Assembly: GCA_005881355.1 (NCBI GenBank)
Contig: VBDM01000157.1
Coordinates: 1-6,904, forward strand
Source: Betaproteobacteria bacterium
Lineage (GTDB): Bacteria; Pseudomonadota; Gammaproteobacteria; Burkholderiales; SG8-39
Direction: 5' to 3'
Length of the DNA: 6,904 nucleotides
The position numbers and the translations under genes are program-made. Position 1 is the first letter of the stretch. Each line of letters starts with the position of its first letter. The notes below the pieces were generated by a model that did no database searches, had not been told where the DNA came from, and saw only the letters and a list, made by a program, of their open reading frames with translations. Of the stretch, positions 5,583 through 6,904 are shown in pieces.

Positions 5583-6512
5583 ATGGCGCAAAAGGGCGAC
5601 CCCCGCCGCAAGCTGCTCGAAGAGTTCCTCGGCCAGCTCGCGCACCAGCGGCGGTTGAGTCCCGGGACCGGGCGCAATTACGCTCGCGCGCTCGAGCAGC
5701 TCTTCGCGCTGAACGAGGGCGTGGCCCTGGATAAGCTCGAAGCACGGCATATCCGCCACACCGTGTCGCGGCTGCACGCGCGCGGCATGTCGGGCCGGAC
5801 CATCGCGTACTTCCTATCGGGCTGGCGTGGGTTCTTCCATTGGCTCGTCAAGCACCGCGGCTTTCCCCACAACCCTTGCGTGGGCCTGCGCGCGCCGAAA
5901 AGCCCGAAGGCCCTGCCCAAGGCGCTCTCGCCTGATCTTATGGCGCGGCTGTTGGAGAGCCAAGCGGGCGGGCCGGCGCATTTGCGCGACAAGGCCATGT
6001 TCGAGTTGTTCTACTCGTCGGGGTTGCGGCTTGCCGAGCTGCTGAGCCTGGACGTCCCCGACGGCGAAGGCATGCTGCGGCAGGCCGAGGTCACCGTGAC
6101 GGGCAAGGGCGCGAAGACGCGCACCGTGCCGGTCGGACGCAAGGCCCGCGACGCGGTCGCGGCCTGGCTCGCCAGGCGCGCCGGGCTCGCGAGGCCCGGC
6201 GAAGCCGCGCTCTTCTTGGGCGCGCGCGGCAGGCGCATAGCCCCGAGCTCGGTGCGCTACTCGCTTTCGCGGTGGGCCCGGCGCTCAGGGCTCCCGCAGC
6301 ACGTGCACCCGCACATGCTGCGGCACTCCTTCGCCACGCACCTGCTTCAATCTTCCGGGGACCTCCGGGCCGTTCAGGAAATGCTCGGGCATTCGAGCAT
6401 TTCCACGACACAGGTCTATACGCATCTGGATTTCCAGCACCTCGCCAAGGCGTACGACGCCGCGCATCCGAGGGCGAAGAGGAAATCGCCGATCCCGGGG
6501 AAGAAGCCGTGA
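5583..6512 (+). CDS. xerC: Tyrosine recombinase XerC
   Basis: XerC works with XerD at the dif site near the replication terminus to resolve chromosome dimers, under FtsK control at the septum. The 309-residue product has the N-terminal SAM-like core-binding domain (about 9-95) and the C-terminal catalytic domain (about 110-295). The catalytic residues of tyrosine recombinases are all present: R149 (SSGLRLAEL), K175 (VTGKGAKTR), H244 and R247 (HMLRH), H270 (MLGHSSISTTQ) and nucleophile Y279 (VYTHLDFQHLAKAYDAAHPR). The ending YDAAHPRAKR is typical of XerC rather than XerD. The ATG at 5583 gives the normal length; its ribosome site is poor, with only GGCGGA directly before it, which suggests reinitiation after the DUF484 stop. 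The dapF-DUF484-xerC context supports XerC over a phage integrase. Confidence 0.97.
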   Translation: MAQKGDPRRKLLEEFLGQLAHQRRLSPGTGRNYARALEQLFALNEGVALDKLEARHIRHTVSRLHARGMSGRTIAYFLSGWRGFFHWLVKHRGFPHNPCVGLRAPKSPKALPKALSPDLMARLLESQAGGPAHLRDKAMFELFYSSGLRLAELLSLDVPDGEGMLRQAEVTVTGKGAKTRTVPVGRKARDAVAAWLARRAGLARPGEAALFLGARGRRIAPSSVRYSLSRWARRSGLPQHVHPHMLRHSFATHLLQSSGDLRAVQEMLGHSSISTTQVYTHLDFQHLAKAYDAAHPRAKRKSPIPGKKP

Positions 6513-6904
6513 GCGACGCAGCTCCATCGACGATTCCGGGGCCGCGGGAGCTTTTCCTCCGATTCACGCAAGTCGCGGTCTCGGGATTCGGCGGCGTGAC
6601 GCCGTTTGCCCGCAGGATGCTGGTCGAGGAGCGCCGCTGGCTCAGCTCCGAAGAATTCACCGACGTGCTGAGCCTGTGCCAGCTCCTGCCCGGTCCCAAC
6701 ATCGTCAACATCGCCGTCTGCGTCGGCGCGCGCTATCACGGCGTCCGCGGCGCCCTTGCCGCCTTCGCGGGCCTGATGGCCGCGCCCTTCGTCATCGTCC
6801 TCGCGCTCGGCGCGCTGTATACGCAGTACGGCCATCTTCCGGCGGTTTCGGCCCTGTTCCGCGGGGTTTCTGCGGCGGCCGCGGGTCTGGTCGTCGCCAT
6901 GGGC
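6509..6904 (+). CDS. Chromate transporter (CHR) family protein, N-terminal part, cut by the window edge
   Basis: The CHR family contains membrane proteins that export chromate, best known in ChrA, although many members have untested substrates. The 132 visible residues show the family's N-terminal half-domain: FTQVAVSGFGGVTPF (19-33), RRWLSSEEF (42-50), and the conserved PGPNIVNIAVCVG (61-73). A hydrophobic helix follows at about 82-105, and another begins near 113. The GTG start is chosen because it overlaps the xerC stop codon (GTGA, 3 nt shared) and a GGGGAAGAAG purine run lies just upstream, indicating coupling to xerC. The end is missing, so I cannot tell whether this is a short (about 200-residue, usually paired) or long (about 400-residue, two-domain) CHR protein. 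The substrate cannot be predicted, so no symbol is given. Confidence 0.9.
   Translation, partial: MSDAAPSTIPGPRELFLRFTQVAVSGFGGVTPFARRMLVEERRWLSSEEFTDVLSLCQLLPGPNIVNIAVCVGARYHGVRGALAAFAGLMAAPFVIVLALGALYTQYGHLPAVSALFRGVSAAAAGLVVAMG

Noticed and set aside
4642..5745. A 367-codon minus-strand open frame across the end of dapF, DUF484 and the start of xerC
   Set aside because: It spans three well-supported plus-strand genes and their junctions, and its sequence is Arg/Ala-rich without recognisable domains.
5583..6512. Tyrosine recombinase as a phage or integron integrase marking a mobile element
   Set aside because: The conserved dapF-DUF484-xerC order, the XerC-type ending YDAAHPRAKR and the absence of attachment-site repeats or phage genes point to the housekeeping XerC.

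Overview
The window looks like a chromosomal housekeeping region from a GC-rich Gram-negative proteobacterium, most likely a betaproteobacterium. Two points support this. There are two adjacent lipid A acyltransferase genes, so the cell makes LPS. The order metK (divergent) | lpxL-type, lpxL-type, dapF, DUF484, xerC is, from memory, the arrangement common in Betaproteobacteria; the dapF-DUF484-xerC part is also shared with enterics. No species-level call is possible by eye.

Left arm (1 to 2194, minus strand): metK (S-adenosylmethionine synthetase) is followed 11 nt later by ahcY (S-adenosylhomocysteine hydrolase), which runs off the left edge. Together they make the methyl donor SAM and clear SAH, the by-product of methylation. 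The ahcY product is the short form that lacks the insertion of roughly 40 residues found in most proteobacterial AhcY proteins. Its signature segments look like those of cyanobacterial, archaeal and thermophile enzymes. This is the most notable feature of the window.

Centre (2195 to 2286): a 92-nt divergent intergenic region. It holds a candidate sigma70-type promoter for metK-ahcY. No convincing promoter or ribosome-binding site is visible for the rightward genes, and no known SAM or SAH riboswitch was recognised.

Right arm (2287 to 6904, plus strand): six closely packed genes that probably form one transcription unit. Two LpxL/HtrB-family late acyltransferases come first, with active-site boxes HX4E and HX4D. 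They are followed by dapF (diaminopimelate epimerase, for lysine and peptidoglycan), a DUF484/GAF-like protein, the tyrosine recombinase xerC (chromosome dimer resolution), and the start of a chromate transporter (CHR) family gene that overlaps the xerC stop codon. The gaps are 17 nt, 39 nt, an 11-nt overlap, 14 nt and a 3-nt overlap. At least two genes in this arm probably start with TTG and one with GTG, each chosen from the Shine-Dalgarno position or from stop/start overlap.

No RNA genes, insertion sequences, CRISPR arrays or phage genes were seen. No undescribed system is evident. The observations worth checking are the unusual type of ahcY (and possibly metK), the chromate-transporter gene joined to xerC, and several small sequence structures near gene junctions.
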